Shown: positions 31,621 to 44,768 of the stretch, one piece after another
How the letters are laid out: each line of letters starts with the position of its first letter
How positions within the stretch are numbered: position 1 is the stretch's first letter
Source of the DNA: Strongylocentrotus droebachiensis
Taxonomy: Eukaryota; Echinodermata; Echinoidea; Camarodonta; Strongylocentrotidae
Length of the DNA stretch: 64,000 nucleotides
Direction: 5' to 3'
Assembly: GCA_035222895.1 (NCBI GenBank)
Contig: JAVYIG010002216.1
Span: 1 to 64,000, forward strand
The notes under the pieces: model-generated
The model's input: only the letters and a program-made list of their open reading frames with translations
Databases searched by the model: none
Told to the model about the DNA's origin: nothing
Program-made: the position numbers and the translations under genes

Positions 31621-32170
31621 ACCGAAGGCAAACAAAAATGTCGTAGCTAACAATGTAAAGCAACATTTTCACAATAATTTCCACTTTAATCACGTAATAT
31701 GTCATTTTAGAGTATTACGCAACACTTTACTATGTAAATATCCAATTTATAACTTACCATAATTGCGTTTTACTAGGACGACAGTGGTGTAAAATAAACA
31801 GAAATCACACAGCATGTACGCTGAACCTATCGCTCTGAACACTTGGGTGTTGTTGTTGTTGTTCGTTTGGTTTTATAATGGCTATTAGTCAAAATTGACT
31901 ATTGTTGCCAATTTCATCGCATCTCTTTCTTTTAGTGTCTTGGTAAAATTATTATTTTTTCTTTCCTTTTCCAATCTCATTTTAATATAATATTAGTCAT
32001 ATTCCACAAAAAAAAATTAAAAACAAAAAATTATTTCAAATTAAACCACGATCCGCACACAGTTCCAACTCACGCTGGCCCTGTCCTTTCTATGATGCCT
32101 TCTTACCAGCCCAGCGAGTTACGTTACGCCGTACGCTTCTCGGTTGATAAACTCAACCTAGGTCACTCTG
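31621..32170. other. Intergenic, no feature recognised
   Basis: AT-rich DNA without ORFs. I see nothing diagnostic. Confidence 0.3.
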
Positions 32171-32656
32171 GCATAGACAAAGGGGCGTCGTGTACCTGTA
32201 TGTGAGGGTTTATTTATTTATTAGGAGAAAAACAACTGCATAAGCAAAACACTTGTGGGCTTTATTAGTTTATATGAGTTAGTTCATGAGATTATTTATA
32301 TAGTGCATGACTTTTAACTACTATAATCATTCAAAGGGGGGTGCTTTCTTTTGTCACCCTGGCCAGCAGATTGTATCCTTCTCTCTCTCTCTCCTTTCCA
32401 CTTCCCTAAAGATGTGTGTAGTATTAAGATATGTTTTCCGATTGGTCAAATAAATAATGATAAATTGTTTCAATTATTTGTTTGTTTTATTTTTATTTTT
32501 TAAAAGATGCCTAAATAAGGTATAGGTCTATACGATCAAAACTTCAAATAATCAATACACTAATACCGGGCCTATAAGGTTATACACAAAATACCTATTT
32601 TCTCTTCTATTCAGCTCAAATTGATTGTGGTTTCTGTTTTTCATCTCTTTTTGATT

Positions 32657-33090
32657 TTACTTTTTACATAATCGCTTCGTTCTAAAAACGAAGCGAGCAA
32701 TTGCCATTTGTACACGAGAGTCACTTTCTCGTAAACATATCATAATGTCCTCTTCCTTGGAAATATTAACTTCTGACATTAACATGGCCCTCTCTATTAT
32801 ATACTTTGGACATTCTATCAGAAAATGTCTGACCGTTTCTAATGTTGGACAGCTGTCACAGAAACCTGTGGAGTGGATGCCCAAACGTAGGAGGTCTTGG
32901 TTGAGTCCAGACACTCCCAGGCGTAGTCGCCTAAGAATAGTTTCAGTTTTTCTTCCCAATTTACAAGTATATTGTGAGATAACATTTGGCTGAAGGATTT
33001 TTAATGCCGATTGGGTATCATTCCACCTTTCTTGCCAAAGTAACTTTGAACTGGGATGATGTTTGAAGGTTTGCATGGTGGTATGAATAA
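32657..33090 (-). pseudogene. C-terminal part of the I-group-like retrotransposon ORF
   Basis: Reads SSKLLWQERWNDTQSALKIL, then GRKTETILRRLRLGVSGLN, then CDSCPTLETVRHFLIECPKY and RFVFRTKRLCKK before TAA. The long upstream extension of this frame to 33610 is transposon sequence, not retrotransposon. Confidence 0.8.
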
Positions 33091-34360
33091 TCACGGAAGA
33101 GTTTACGGTACACCATGTGTAAAGTCCTCGAGGGACTGAGGAAAGTAGATAGAGAATAGAGGTGAGATGAAAGGCGAGAAAGTGGAGGTTAGAAGGAAGA
33201 GTATCTTTCGGAAGTGAGTTTAGTCCTGAAAAGGACTGTAACCCAGAAAGTTTGGGCAGGATGAGAGGTTTGAGTAGAAGACTGGATTGAGTTGGAGAGT
33301 TGAGTAGGCGAGTAGAATTGCAGAGCAGGAGCAGGAGAGTAGACTCGACGTTTCGGACAGGTTGACTGTCCGTCTTCAGGAGTGAGTGTTCGCTAGGTGT
33401 GCGGCGGTTCTTATGGCGTGGATGCGGACTTGGGGGAAAGCAATTCACTGGGATAAAAGTCACCTCATCACCCCCATCCGACATTGGCACACCCGAAGGA
33501 TCCGAGAAGCCATCGAGATCCACCAACACAACACCGTACCCCAAGACCCAGGCCTTCACATCAACAGTATCTGGCACCCAATCCTCCCTCACCATCCTAC
33601 TTCCGACCAATCTTCAACCAACTTCACAACCAACACGCCAACCACCAACACTTCACCAATCCAGCCATCTGTTAGCCCGGACACCACCTACAACCACCCA
33701 ACCACACCCACTCAACTAGCCTCTTCACCCACACAAGCACCGCCCACGCCCACACCTCGCTACAACCTACGCCAACGCCGAAACCGCCGACCAACACACA
33801 CAGACCGACACCACTAATATCTATCCTCACCGCCGATCGATACACCCACTCAACGAACCACACAACCCCCCCCCCCCCCCCCCGCTACCCCGCCGACACC
33901 TACCACACGACGTCCGCATAACCGCCGCCCACTCGTTTCCCGCCAATTCACGCAACCGCGCGCCACCACCGACAGCTGCCTGCCAACCTGCCGAGCCCGC
34001 CGGCTCATTGCTTTCCCCCAAGTCCGCATCCACGCCATAAGAACCGCCGCACACCTAGCGAACACTCACTCCTGAAGACGGACAGTCAACCTGTCCGAAA
34101 CGTCGAGTCTACTCTCCTGCTCCTGCTCTGCAATTCTACTCGCCTACTCAACTCTCCAACTCAATCCAGTCTTCTACTCAAACCTCTCATCCTGCCCAAA
34201 CTTTCTGGGTTACAGTCCTTTTCAGGACTAAACTCACTTCCGAAAGATACTCTTCCTTCTAACCTCCACTTTCTCGCCTTTCATCTCACCTCTATTCTCT
34301 ATCTACTTTCCTCAGTCCCTCGAGGACTTTACACATGGTGTACCGTAAACTCTTCCGTGA
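33091..34360. mobile_element. 1.27-kb DNA element with exactly equal 353-bp inverted arms, TAA duplication (PIF/Harbinger-like)
   Basis: The left arm 33091-33443 and right arm 34008-34360 are inverted copies of equal length, starting TCACGGAAGAGTTTACGG. TAA flanks both ends (33088-33090 and 34361-34363), fitting the TWA duplication of PIF/Harbinger. The 564-bp centre is C/A-rich with poly-C (33867-33883). Proline/Thr-rich ORFs there look compositional and no transposase is seen. Confidence 0.82.
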
Positions 34361-34361
34361 T

Positions 34362-34903
34362 AACTTTGAACTGTACAAAATTAAACTTGTCTTTTCAAAT
34401 AACGTCAATTTATTATGCATTTCAATTTCCTGAGTTAGAGCTTTTTTTGCGTAGAAGTCTGCCTTTTCATTTCCCACTATCCCACAGTGGCCTGGAATCC
34501 ATTCCAAAGCGATTTCGATCCCTCTATATTTCAATCGGGTCGTTATTATAAATATTTCTGTGACAAAAGATTCGTCACTAAAATGTTTCAAGGCTGTGAG
34601 GGCACTTAAGCAGTCGCTAAAAATGACTGCACCTGTATAGATGTTTGTTTCTTCGATCCATTGAAGGGCAAGAACAATGGCAGCCAACTCGGCTCTATAC
34701 GATGAGGTAAAATTCGCTAATCTTTTACATTGGTGTACAGAAAAGTGTGGGATATAGAAGGCAGCCGAGCATTGGCCCTTCTCCGGAAACTTAGATCCAT
34801 CTGTATATATATGCAACTGGTTCGACCATTTTGAATTAATCAATTCTAAGCTTTGTTGCTGTAGTTCATTCGGATGGTCGGCTTTTGAAATCCGAGAGCT
34901 CAA
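34362..34903 (-). pseudogene. RNase H domain of the I-group-like retrotransposon
   Basis: Residues seen from nominal Met: IYTDGSK (Asp35), YRAELAAI (Glu72), IFSDCLSAL (Asp97), WIPGHCGIVGNEKAD (His139, Asp149). All catalytic positions of type I RNase H are present. The frame ends in the inserted element, and joining to the downstream part needs a 1-base shift, so the copy looks inactive. Confidence 0.85.
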
Positions 34904-34960
34904 CTCGGTTAGAGCTCAACTGGGAGGTTATTATGGTATCTTCGAGGCCGCGCGCTTTGA

Positions 34961-36199
34961 ATGAAATATAATTTTCACCCTACGCCCTACAAACCCCCAG
35001 TACATTTTCCTCTTTGCCATTCTCCAAGTGGCAGATCCGCCTCCCCTGGGGGAAAAAACGTGTAAAAACACTTTTTTTTTTTTTTTTTAAATAGATGGGC
35101 CCCCTCCCCTGGCGCTCAAGGATGCGATTTTTCAAATTTTCGAAGGCCAAACAATTAGTGCTCACTACCCCCCCCCCCCCCCTCACTGAGCGAATTATCG
35201 GCCCGCATGATTTTCATATTTTCGGGAGCAAAACAAATATATATATTAGTGCTCACTAACCCTACCCCCCCTTACTTTTTTCTCTTTATCTCGTATATAT
35301 GATTACAATAGAATAACAGAAAGTACAAAAGAGAATGGAATAACACTATAGGCAGGTTTTAGGCCCACTAACATTTCTTGGCAAGAATACCTAATATACA
35401 CCATAGGCGTAAGATCACGTTTTATTGGGGCCGTGGGCCGGGGGCTGAGGGCCAGGGGCCGGCGGGAGGACGAGGGCGTATTTCTCTCGCCCGAATATCA
35501 CCTTTCCTAATTTTATAGTTTTAAGAAAAAGCGAGATTTTTAAAAATTTCTTGTACCTTGAATCGTCATCTAAATTTTAGTCTCTTGGGTTTTTTTTAGT
35601 TTTTTTTTTTTAAAGCAAAATCTGGAAGTTGTTACAAATGCCACCTGCAAATGTTACAAATGTAGACCATTGTTCGTTCAGTCTCTTATTTCAGAATAAG
35701 CTGGACCTTGTAAGGTGATGAATTAAAAATAAATAGGGAAAATAAATTTCCTCCGTTTGTGACTGCTTATTTGATAGAAAGATAGAAAGATCTTCAACAT
35801 TAGGCTAAAACAGTCCTTCATTATGATCAAACTATAAAACTGAGGTGTAATTAGTTAATTCGATTAGTTTATTTTTACCATTTTAATAAATAATGGTACT
35901 ATTCATGACATGGGTGTCGATCCCGGGGGGATGGGGGAATATATACCCCCCCCCCCCAATATTTCAGGTGGGGGGGATGGCCTGTACAATCATCCCCCCC
36001 CCCAATAATTCACCATCAAAAAAAAAATGAAGAGAAAAGTTAATGATGAGAGCCTGATGAGAGTAGTTAATGATTATTACTCGCAAGATGACCATCAATA
36101 TACACTTTTACTATCTAATTTGCATAATACATACATATATACGAAGTAAATGAGAAAACCGTATATGAGACAAGAATAAATTGAATTCTCGCTCCTACG
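34961..36199. other. Repetitive, poly-C/poly-G interrupted region
   Basis: GTGCTCACTA-type words next to poly-C occur at about 35160 and 35250, and again at about 37105 and 37680, so this flank shares a repeat family with the inverted cluster that follows. No coding sequence recognised. Confidence 0.4.
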
Positions 36200-36229
36200 G
36201 CTTCATCAGGAATTGATGAATTTATTTAA

Positions 36230-37560
36230 TTTTTTCAATCAACAGCAACATAGAAATGTAGTGCGCCAAATGTTAAGTGCGAAGCGCAAAAGTAACAATC
36301 TGCAATGCACATCAGACAATCCTGGACAGTGTAAACATAGATGAACTCTGTGACGAATTCGTGATGAGATCGGAGACAAGGAGAAAGCTTCCGCGCTTTG
36401 CGCGGGAGCGAGGAAACTGAATTCAGACAAGGATTTAGACTCGAGAACGGTACAAAGAATCGGCTTCTTTCTCTAATAATTTAATGAAACGTCAAAGCTT
36501 CCGCGCTTCGCGCGGGAGGGGTGGAGGGGGGGGGGGGGGGGGAAGGGGAAACTGAATTCAGATAAGGATTAAGAGTCGAGAATGGTAGGCCTACAATGAA
36601 TCGTTTTCTTTCTTTAATAATCTAATAAAACGTCAAAGCTTCCGCGCGAAGCGCGGAAACTGAATTAAGGCAAGAATTTAGAGTCGAGAACAGTACAACG
36701 AATCGTCTTCTTTCTCTAATAATTTAATGAAACGTCAAAGCTTCCACGCTACGCGCGGAGGAAGGGGAACTAAATTCAAACATTAAGGATTAAGAGTCAA
36801 GAATGGTACAACGAATCGTTTTTTTTCTTTAATAATCTAATGAAACGTCAAAGCTTTCGCGCTACGCGCGGAGGAAGGGGAACCTGATTCAAACAAGGAT
36901 TAAGAGTCGAGAACGGTCCAACAAATCGTCTTCTTTCTCTAATAATTTAATGAAACGTCAAAGCTTCCACGCTTCGCGGAGGAGGGGAAAAACTCGCCCT
37001 CCCTGCACCTAACCCCCTAGGGAGCGCGCTTCGCGCGCTATGTAAGTGATTCGCACGCTTCACGCTAGCGCGTAGCCAGGATTTCATTTTAGGGGGGGGC
37101 GGTAGTGAGCACGCGAAGCGTGCGACTCACTTAAAGTAGGGGGTGGGTGCAGGGAGGGGGAGTTTCCCCCTCCCCCTCCCGCGCGAAGCGCGGAAGCTTT
37201 GAAAGAAGACGATTCGTTGTACCTTTCTCAACTCATAATCCTTGTCTGAATTCAGTCCGCCCCTCCTGCGCATAGCACGGAAGCTTTGACGTATTATTAA
37301 ACAAAGAAGACGATTCGTTGTACCTTTCTCGACCCTTAATCTTTATCTGTATTCAGTCCCCCTCTTTCGAAGCGCGGAAGCTGTGCGTTTTATTAAATTA
37401 TTAGAGAAAGAAGACGATTCGTTGTTCCGTTTTCGACTCTTTATCCTTAATTGGAACTCAATTTCCCCCTTTTCGCGCGAAGCGCGGAAGCTTTGAAGTT
37501 TCATTAAATTATTAGAGAAAGAAGACGATTCGTTGTACCGTTCTCGACTCCTTTTCCCTT
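36230..37560. repeat. Inverted cluster of about 100-140-bp repeats with CGCGCTTCGCGCG cores
   Basis: Left half: AACGTCAAAGCTTCCGCGC-type units at about 36490, 36630, 36735, 36847 and 36957, each followed by GAATTCAGACAAGGATT and GAGAACGGTACAACGAATCG. Right half: reverse complements (GCGCGAAGCGCGGAAGCTTT, AAGAAGACGATTCGTTGTAC) at about 37190, 37270, 37370 and 37480. The centre (37020-37150) has its own GCGCGCTTCGCGCGC palindromes. A foldback-type element is inferred. Confidence 0.75.
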
Positions 37561-38970
37561 TTTCTTCCTACGTCCTCTCACTTTTTTTCTTCTCTTTCTC
37601 TCTCTTTTTATTTTTTGGCCGGCGTTTTTTGGGGGACGACCGCCCCCACCGCCCCCCTGGCTACGCGCCTGGCTTCACGTGCTCACTTCCACCCCCCCCC
37701 TAAAACGAAATCCTGGCTAATTGAAATTGAAATTTTGGCACCCATCATCCCCCCCAACCACGGATACAAATCGACACCCTTGGTACTATTCGTTATCAAA
37801 ATATGACTTTTGATATTTGCGCCGTTGCATGTGCGTCCATATTACCGCCGCTCTATGTTAACTTCACATCATTATGACACAGACTCTGCCCCCTTTCTAT
37901 CGATGTAGGCTACATCCGCCTTGCTTGTCATGGTTTCTGATTTATACTCCTCCCGTCATCCATCCATCTCACACCGCTCTATACCAGCTAGGCTCCAACA
38001 CAATCTGAGTTCTCTCTCACTCTCCTCCTAGCTCACCGGGGAGCCAAAGCAAGAGACAGAGAGAACTCGATCAGACCGAGCTGCACGTACCACTTCATTT
38101 AGTAGAGAGCTCGGCTGGTTCGGGCAGCGTTTTCATTCTGCGTAACTTTCTCATCAACTTCGACAGAACGGTGTATAAACTTGATAACATGGACACGACT
38201 AATCTCAGGGATAGCCCTAATTAATCTGCATAAAACTGCATCATAATGTGAGACAAATTTATTCAAGTTCAAGACAAGGAGAAATAGGAACAAATTAATA
38301 TTGAAATCTGAAGAATCGGATAGGGCCTCTCGAAAAAAGAAATGTTCTCAAAATGCTCTCGAAATAAATATTGGAATAAACAGTTTTTCATAAAAGTCTT
38401 ATTCATAATCAGCAGTGAATTGTGAAATCTCGTACCCTGTCTTGATTTAAATTGATCGTGAAATTCACATGCCTTCGTGGTCGACGTCGTGATCATACCG
38501 ACAACATCATCGACATCACGGTCATCATCTCTCAGTCGATGTTAGCGAGGAAGAAATGAAATACCGTCCAAAGCTTTCTAATAGTGACTGGACTCATCAT
38601 TAGCCTATGGTTTCAGTTTGAGGAGTGGAGTGGTCTGAAAACGTCATTTTTTTTTCTACAGAAGCTGTGAATTACTTAATTATCGTGAGGAGGGCTCTTT
38701 ATTCCTTAGCGAGTGAAAGCCGTGCACAGGTAGAGCAGCGCGGATAAGGTAATCATCAAAAACTTGAATCTTTACTGAACTGGTATTGAATTAATTTTAA
38801 TATGGTTAGTATTAACAAGGAGATATACTTTGTAGACTTATATCAATCATATTCCTCTGATTATTATTGTGAATTAGCCAGCAAAGGTAGGCCTACAAGT
38901 GTGTTTTAGGATCTCAATTTTAATCACATCATTTCACTGCATTTCTACACGGAAGATTGAGTGAGCAATC
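37561..38970 (+). other. Upstream flank and probable 5' UTR/promoter region of the bHLH gene
   Basis: After the end of the repeat cluster (about 37750) the sequence looks unique. No TATA box or ORF is convincing. The ATG at 38971 has A at -3 (GCAATCATGT). Transcription start not located. Confidence 0.35.
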
Positions 38971-39642
38971 ATGTCGGATCCGACAGGAGCAGAGAATTTG
39001 AATTTTCTTGAGAGCTTGGTTTTAGAACCCCCATCTCTAAGCATGGATAAACTAGAGGAGATCTCTCCCGTCCTAACGGAGCTTACATCGAAACCAAAGA
39101 CGACCAACATCAAACCTACTCGACGAGGTCGAAAGAGGAATGCCGACAAGATCACGAAGAGTGGACCAACTACGACTTCATCATCGGGAGAAAACAATGT
39201 TGTAACCATGGTAACAGCGGGTAATACGAGCGATGTCAAGCCTAAACGAGGTCGTGGTCGACCAGCTGGAAGTACGAATCGAACCAGCAACAAACTCACA
39301 GCTCAAGCTGCTGCCGCTGTAGCTGCATCTGCTGCGGCGACCGCCACCGCTGACGGCATCGATGATCCGAACGACCCGGTGAACGCAGCACGGGAGCGAT
39401 CCCGCGTCAAGACCCTTCGAGATGCGTTCCTTGAGCTTCAGCGTTCTCTGCCATCCGTACCCCCTGATACCAAACTCTCCAAGCTCGATGTTCTCGTGTT
39501 AGCAACCACGTATATCTCTCACCTGATGAGGACCCTTGACAAGGACCAACCTCCTCCCATAACCTCTCCGGGAGAAGATGTAACGGTATGCCTTGATAAG
39601 CATCATCGATTGAAGGCCCAAGGATATCTTCATCCGGTCAAG
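38971..39642 (+). CDS. TCF23/24-like exon 1 (AT-hook, bHLH)
   Basis: Starts ATGTCGGATCC and ends HPVK at AAG|GTGAGA, phase 0. Codons past 39642 ([13 protein letters not shown]) are intronic read-through, not protein. The start is chosen because it is the first in-frame ATG and gives an acidic, Leu-containing N-terminus ([20 protein letters not shown]). Confidence 0.92.
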
Positions 39643-42600
39643 GTGAGAATTGTAACTCCTTTTCAATTTCAATTTCAACGATAACATTTCAATTTCCGAT
39701 TAGTATTACCATCGTATACTAACCAGCACCCCGCGGACATTCTCCCCAAATTAATCGCCAATGTATAAGTGTTTTGTTAAAAAGTGCCCATCATTGTATG
39801 AAAATACACCTTAAATTTTATATCAGTTCTAGAAACTTTAGGCAACCAACAACAAAAAAAAATTCTCATAAAACTTACAGTACAGGGATATAAAGTAGTT
39901 AACATATTTATTAAGTTCAAGGATGGATTGAATCCACTTTTCATGATTTGTTGTTGCTATGACGGGCAAGCCCGTGAGAATAAAATTTTGCTTAAAAAGT
40001 ATGGAAGAAATATAAATGCATCAGTCGATAATGTAATTTCTGATAAATCGTCATGATTATACCAGTGTTTTTCAGTGAAAACTATTTGACTATAGAACAG
40101 AAAATCTGTGTTAGTTTAATTTGTTAAACGCGGCCCTTAGCTGACATACCAGAAATCAAAATGATTGCTTATTATTTACTTTGTTTCAAAAGATGGTTAA
40201 ATTATTCTATTTTCCAGAATACTCTACAAACACAAAACTGTGAAAGCAGAAGTGTATCATAGCAATAGACACAGTCATAATATCATTATTGGTCAAGATT
40301 TGTAGAATTCCATGTATTGTCATGTAGAGCGGCCCTACAACAATTCAAATAATTTGGAATACGTTGCGTAAGGAGTAGGATTATTTAGGCCTATAAATCA
40401 AAACGTTGTAGTTTTAATTTAATAATGCAATTTGCTGTAATTTCTCATAAACTATGTCATCTAGCAATGCTTTTTATATTTCCGGGCATATCCAATCATT
40501 GTAATTCTTTTTAATTGTCATTCAACACACTTTTTCAAGATGAAGCCATTCCCATCCTTATATAAGGCAAATCAAATTATTGTAATTTTTACATTTTAGA
40601 AAAATACTCAAGAGGAACGTATAGGAAAGGAATATTCTTCTTATTGCTCAAAGTACCTACAATTTTGTTCAGTTTGGTCAGCATTTTCTATCATTAGTGA
40701 AAATGCAAATATTAAAAAGAGAAGGGTGAGTACTGACAAGGGGAAAGTGACGAACATTCTTTTTAAGTTTCATAACTCCGCAAGCCTGCAAATATTTCAT
40801 GTTAGTCTTCCTATTCTTATGACGTATATAACCTAAACGTAGCTAATTACCAAATTAAATTGAATCATCATCCATAACGTACACGGCAAATTTGCCACGC
40901 GTGGCTTGATCGTGACTCTGGGTAGTTTAGTGGCCGAGGCTCCTGGCATCACATCATTGGTCTCTCCACTGGCTCTGGGCGAAACCTTTCATTGACGCGT
41001 GGGTTGCCCTCAAACCAAAACCCTATATATGCATTTAAAGCTAGCCAAGCCCGAATATGTCACATTTTATTTGACAACCATGTACAATATTAATTATATC
41101 TTGTTCTCTTTTTTTCATGTTCGCAGAAGAGCATAGGCCTATGAATAATGAATAATGAAAAAAAACGCATTCGATAGATAACTTTCTGCTTATTGACAAA
41201 AAACAAGCTCCGTCCATACGTACATATAAACGTATTATAAGTGATTGATTCATAATTATATTGTATCAGATTTCGACCAAAAGAGACATCACTAATATGG
41301 TACGCAGCAATTAAAACAAAAAATGGTGGTTTGGTATTTATAAAATGGAATATAGTTTCGAATTGAAATGTTGTCTTTTCAAATGACTTGTGAAATATTT
41401 CAGGATTATCGTATAGATATACTGATAATACTGTTGTATAAGTTGTATTTGTTTTAGGTTAGGTTTTACAAGGCGGTCATTAATCAATAAAATAAGGTTC
41501 TACACCATTATAAATGACGCGTATTTAGTTAGTGTGACAAATATCAAATACAGTTCATCACCTTTAAGTTCAAGTCCATGTGGGCATGCCCTACCACTGT
41601 TGTTCTTTTAAAGTTCTTGCAATCTGTTCAAGGTTTCTCTCTCTCTCTCCCTCTCTCTCTCTCTCTCTCCATTCATTACATGCGAGTATATAAACATTGC
41701 TCGAGGAGTCAAGTAATTATTGCATATTGAGACGTTTATGGAACCAATGATCTTGGGTCAAATATTTCCCTAAAATGACATCAATATGTTTTAATTGGAG
41801 GGTTACTTGGGGTCATGGGTTTACGACAAAGTTTGCAATGTCAATCACATCTGAACCGTTTTTAGATCTCAAATGAGTTCTGACTTAAATAATTTAAACA
41901 TAAAGGCCCGAATTCACAAAGCAAGGTTTGAGCCACAATGTACAGACACAGACGTGTACATTTCACATGTATGCGATATACTGGAAGAGTGAAAGATAAG
42001 AATTAAAAGAAAAATAGGATTGCAGAAAAAAGTAAAGTGTTAAGATAAAAGGGAAAACAACCAGAAATATAATTTAAAAAATAAAAGCAGTTACCACCAA
42101 ATATACAAAGATAAAATAGAGATATGAATGAAATGGCTGTATACCATTTGCCAATATGTCAGTTGCTTATGGGTTCATATAATTAGCTTTAAAAACTCAA
42201 TTGTTGACTAAAAGGAAAAACTGGAAGGGTCAGCTGAAAGGAATTTTGCAAACCTCGAAAGTTCACAATACTGCAATTATTTTGTAGCGACCGAAAAAAA
42301 GACTTTTGTCTCAAGGGCGGAGGAGAGGGTGCGATTTTCTCCCATGTGGTTCCGCCAATGAAAATGCGATACAAAAATGTACAATTTCCAGATTCATATA
42401 GATTGATAAAAGGTACAATCTAATTATTTCATTTTTGTACTTACAAAGCAAGGGTTTACATCTGTCAGATAGCACGCATACAGTAGGCAAATGAGAAAAT
42501 GCACCTATTTACATTCATCCAGTGAAAAAATGGCTCTTCACAATCATCATTCCTTTCTTACAGTGTGAGGACAGTAAGAATTATTTTAAGAGTTGTAATA

Positions 42601-44735
42601 AAAGTCTAATTCTAGGGGGCTTGTTGGCAATATGTTTGACCCGAGGGATGCCCCTACCCATGGCGCCCCCAATGTTTGTTTACGATCATTATCACGCTGA
42701 TAGGATTAAGGGCTTTATAAATCAAATAATTTTATGACCTCATTTCCTGCAGTTTATTCTCAATAGTAACACTCTTTTAACCGTTACATACTTTTCATCC
42801 CTGTCCCATTTAACTCTGTCTCTCCATCTTCCATCTTGTAGATGACTCTGCATGGTGTAGACTAATAAGTTGTTGATTTTCTTTTCAATTGATTCTTTAG
42901 CCTTGTTCTGTAAAATTGAAATTAAGATGTAACGAATTGTCATGATATAACACCGGATTAAACTTGGCATTGTTTGAAGCTCTAGGCGATGTCTAAAACA
43001 AAACTATACCACCCTACTCGAGCGATCCGATCCCCCGCAGTCAAGCAAACCAGTCCTCGTCTACCCCGACACTCTGGGCCCCCTTGGTAATGACTCTACC
43101 GCTGGACTTCGCCACCTCCCACTGGTAGCATGGCATGATAGTGATTTATTTCTTTTGTTGTTTTCTCAACTTGTGATTGACCTAGTTCTTGAGATGAGTC
43201 ATCCTCTGGATATACCTCCTCTACTCATATAGGACCAGGGAGGAAGACCAGAGAGCTAGGGGAGGAGCAAATAGTTCGAGACTCAGTTTTGAAAGAAAAT
43301 TATCCTGTAGATCAGTTAATGGTTAAATCATCAGTTATGAAATAAACCTTCCTTTCATTCTTTTGAGCAATAGTTTGATATTTCGGTACTGGTTGTCGAT
43401 TGATCGTTTATTTTCTGTCGTATTGTATGGACAAGGGTACTGGACCATGTTTGGGATGTGAGGAGGTAGTCAAACGGAAATATTATTTACTTGAGGAGGA
43501 GGGGGAAACTACCTGGTGTTCTCTTCGAATTGGTGCATTTGGTCTTGGGATAATGTATCAAAATATAAGCTGAACATTTCTTCACAAAATTGCACTCCAT
43601 TGATTCCAAATCCATGCAATCAGCATTATTTTGTTTAAACTTTTGGCTGTATATGATTATGCAAATCACGTATAGGCCTAGTTTTTACGCCTTTGGCTAA
43701 CCACATTGTATATATGTAACTTCTAATTTATCGTTCTTTATGTTCTTTATTCAATTATACTTCAAAATCTGCTGTTTCATCTCAGAAGTCATAATTTATA
43801 AAGCTCATCTTCTCAGCTTTCTTCCCCGTTATCATCCAATCCTTTCATCTTTCTTTACCGATACAAATTCTTTCTTCCTTCTTTCCACCCCGGCCCAATG
43901 ACATCCTTAGTATACGTGCTATCTGCCTCCCTCACTACCAATGAATCATTCTCTATCTGTCTCACACATAACAGACAAACGGGACAAGTATGTCAAAATA
44001 CAAAACCGAAACATCGATTAATAATAGACTCAATTTGTTTGAATTGCTTGAACATGACTAAACTTTTCAGGGACGAGAAAATACAAAGTATCTATCATTA
44101 CAAACTCTGTTACCAAGCATGTACGGCCATATACGATTTGAATTTGAATAGAAACTTCATGTCTACACGTACGTTGCTAAATATAACTTTTAATGTTCAA
44201 TGTTATAGACTTATAACAGTTCTTCATCATTACGCACAGCGTAAAATGTTATTTTACATGTTTTATCCTAAAGGTCTTATGCCGGATTGATTTTTTTTTT
44301 GGGGGGAGGGGTGCACTAAAATATTGGTTGATAAGGCAAAGTGGTTCATTCAGAATGATATTAGTATGGTAACACCGGTCACTCAAAGATTTTTACTTTT
44401 TTGAGGCACTTCATGATAATTTTGAAGCGCAATTCTTTTTCTTTTTTTTTGGGGGGGGGGGAGGGGGAGGGGGGGATAAACTATTGTGGTATATATCTGT
44501 AGCTTCAGAGCAGACTTACCTTGAAGGTGGACATTGACACCAAGTGACCGATGATATACGTTGCTTTTTAATGAGCTTGTAAATCCGGTCATGTGTGAAA
44601 TGTGACCAGCTTGTATTGGGTGGCCGTATGTTTAGCTGCTAAGATGAAATAGATTTTACGACTTTCTGTCAAATTAAAGGCTTGCGAAAACGTGTTCAAG
44701 GATTTACGAGAAGAATATTAGAAAGATAGAGAGGG

Positions 44736-44768
<33 letters not shown>

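Larger units (their letters stand above)
32170..34960 (-). mobile_element. Non-LTR retrotransposon with RNase H (I-group style), 5'-truncated, split by a DNA element
   Basis: The minus-strand RNase H domain (34903-34362) is followed, beyond a 1.27-kb insertion, by a C-terminal part (33090-32657) with WQERW and a zinc-knuckle-like CDSCPTLETVRHFLIECPKY. RNase H plus this Cys/His motif is typical of I-group (I/Ingi/Nimb-like) elements. There is no RT or endonuclease in the window, so it is a 3' fragment. 5' and 3' limits are approximate. Confidence 0.8.

Noticed and set aside
33386..33863. Overlapping Pro/Thr-rich ORFs on both strands
   Set aside because: They lie in the C-rich centre of a PIF/Harbinger-like element, in several frames at once, with no transposase motif.
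39643..39684. C-terminal [13 protein letters not shown] of the bHLH ORF
   Set aside because: It follows a consensus donor AAG|GTGAGA, and the family signature continues instead from the exon at 52796.
43898..44290. 130-codon plus-strand ORF in the bHLH intron
   Set aside because: No family resemblance. Composition matches the surrounding AT-rich DNA and it is most likely chance.
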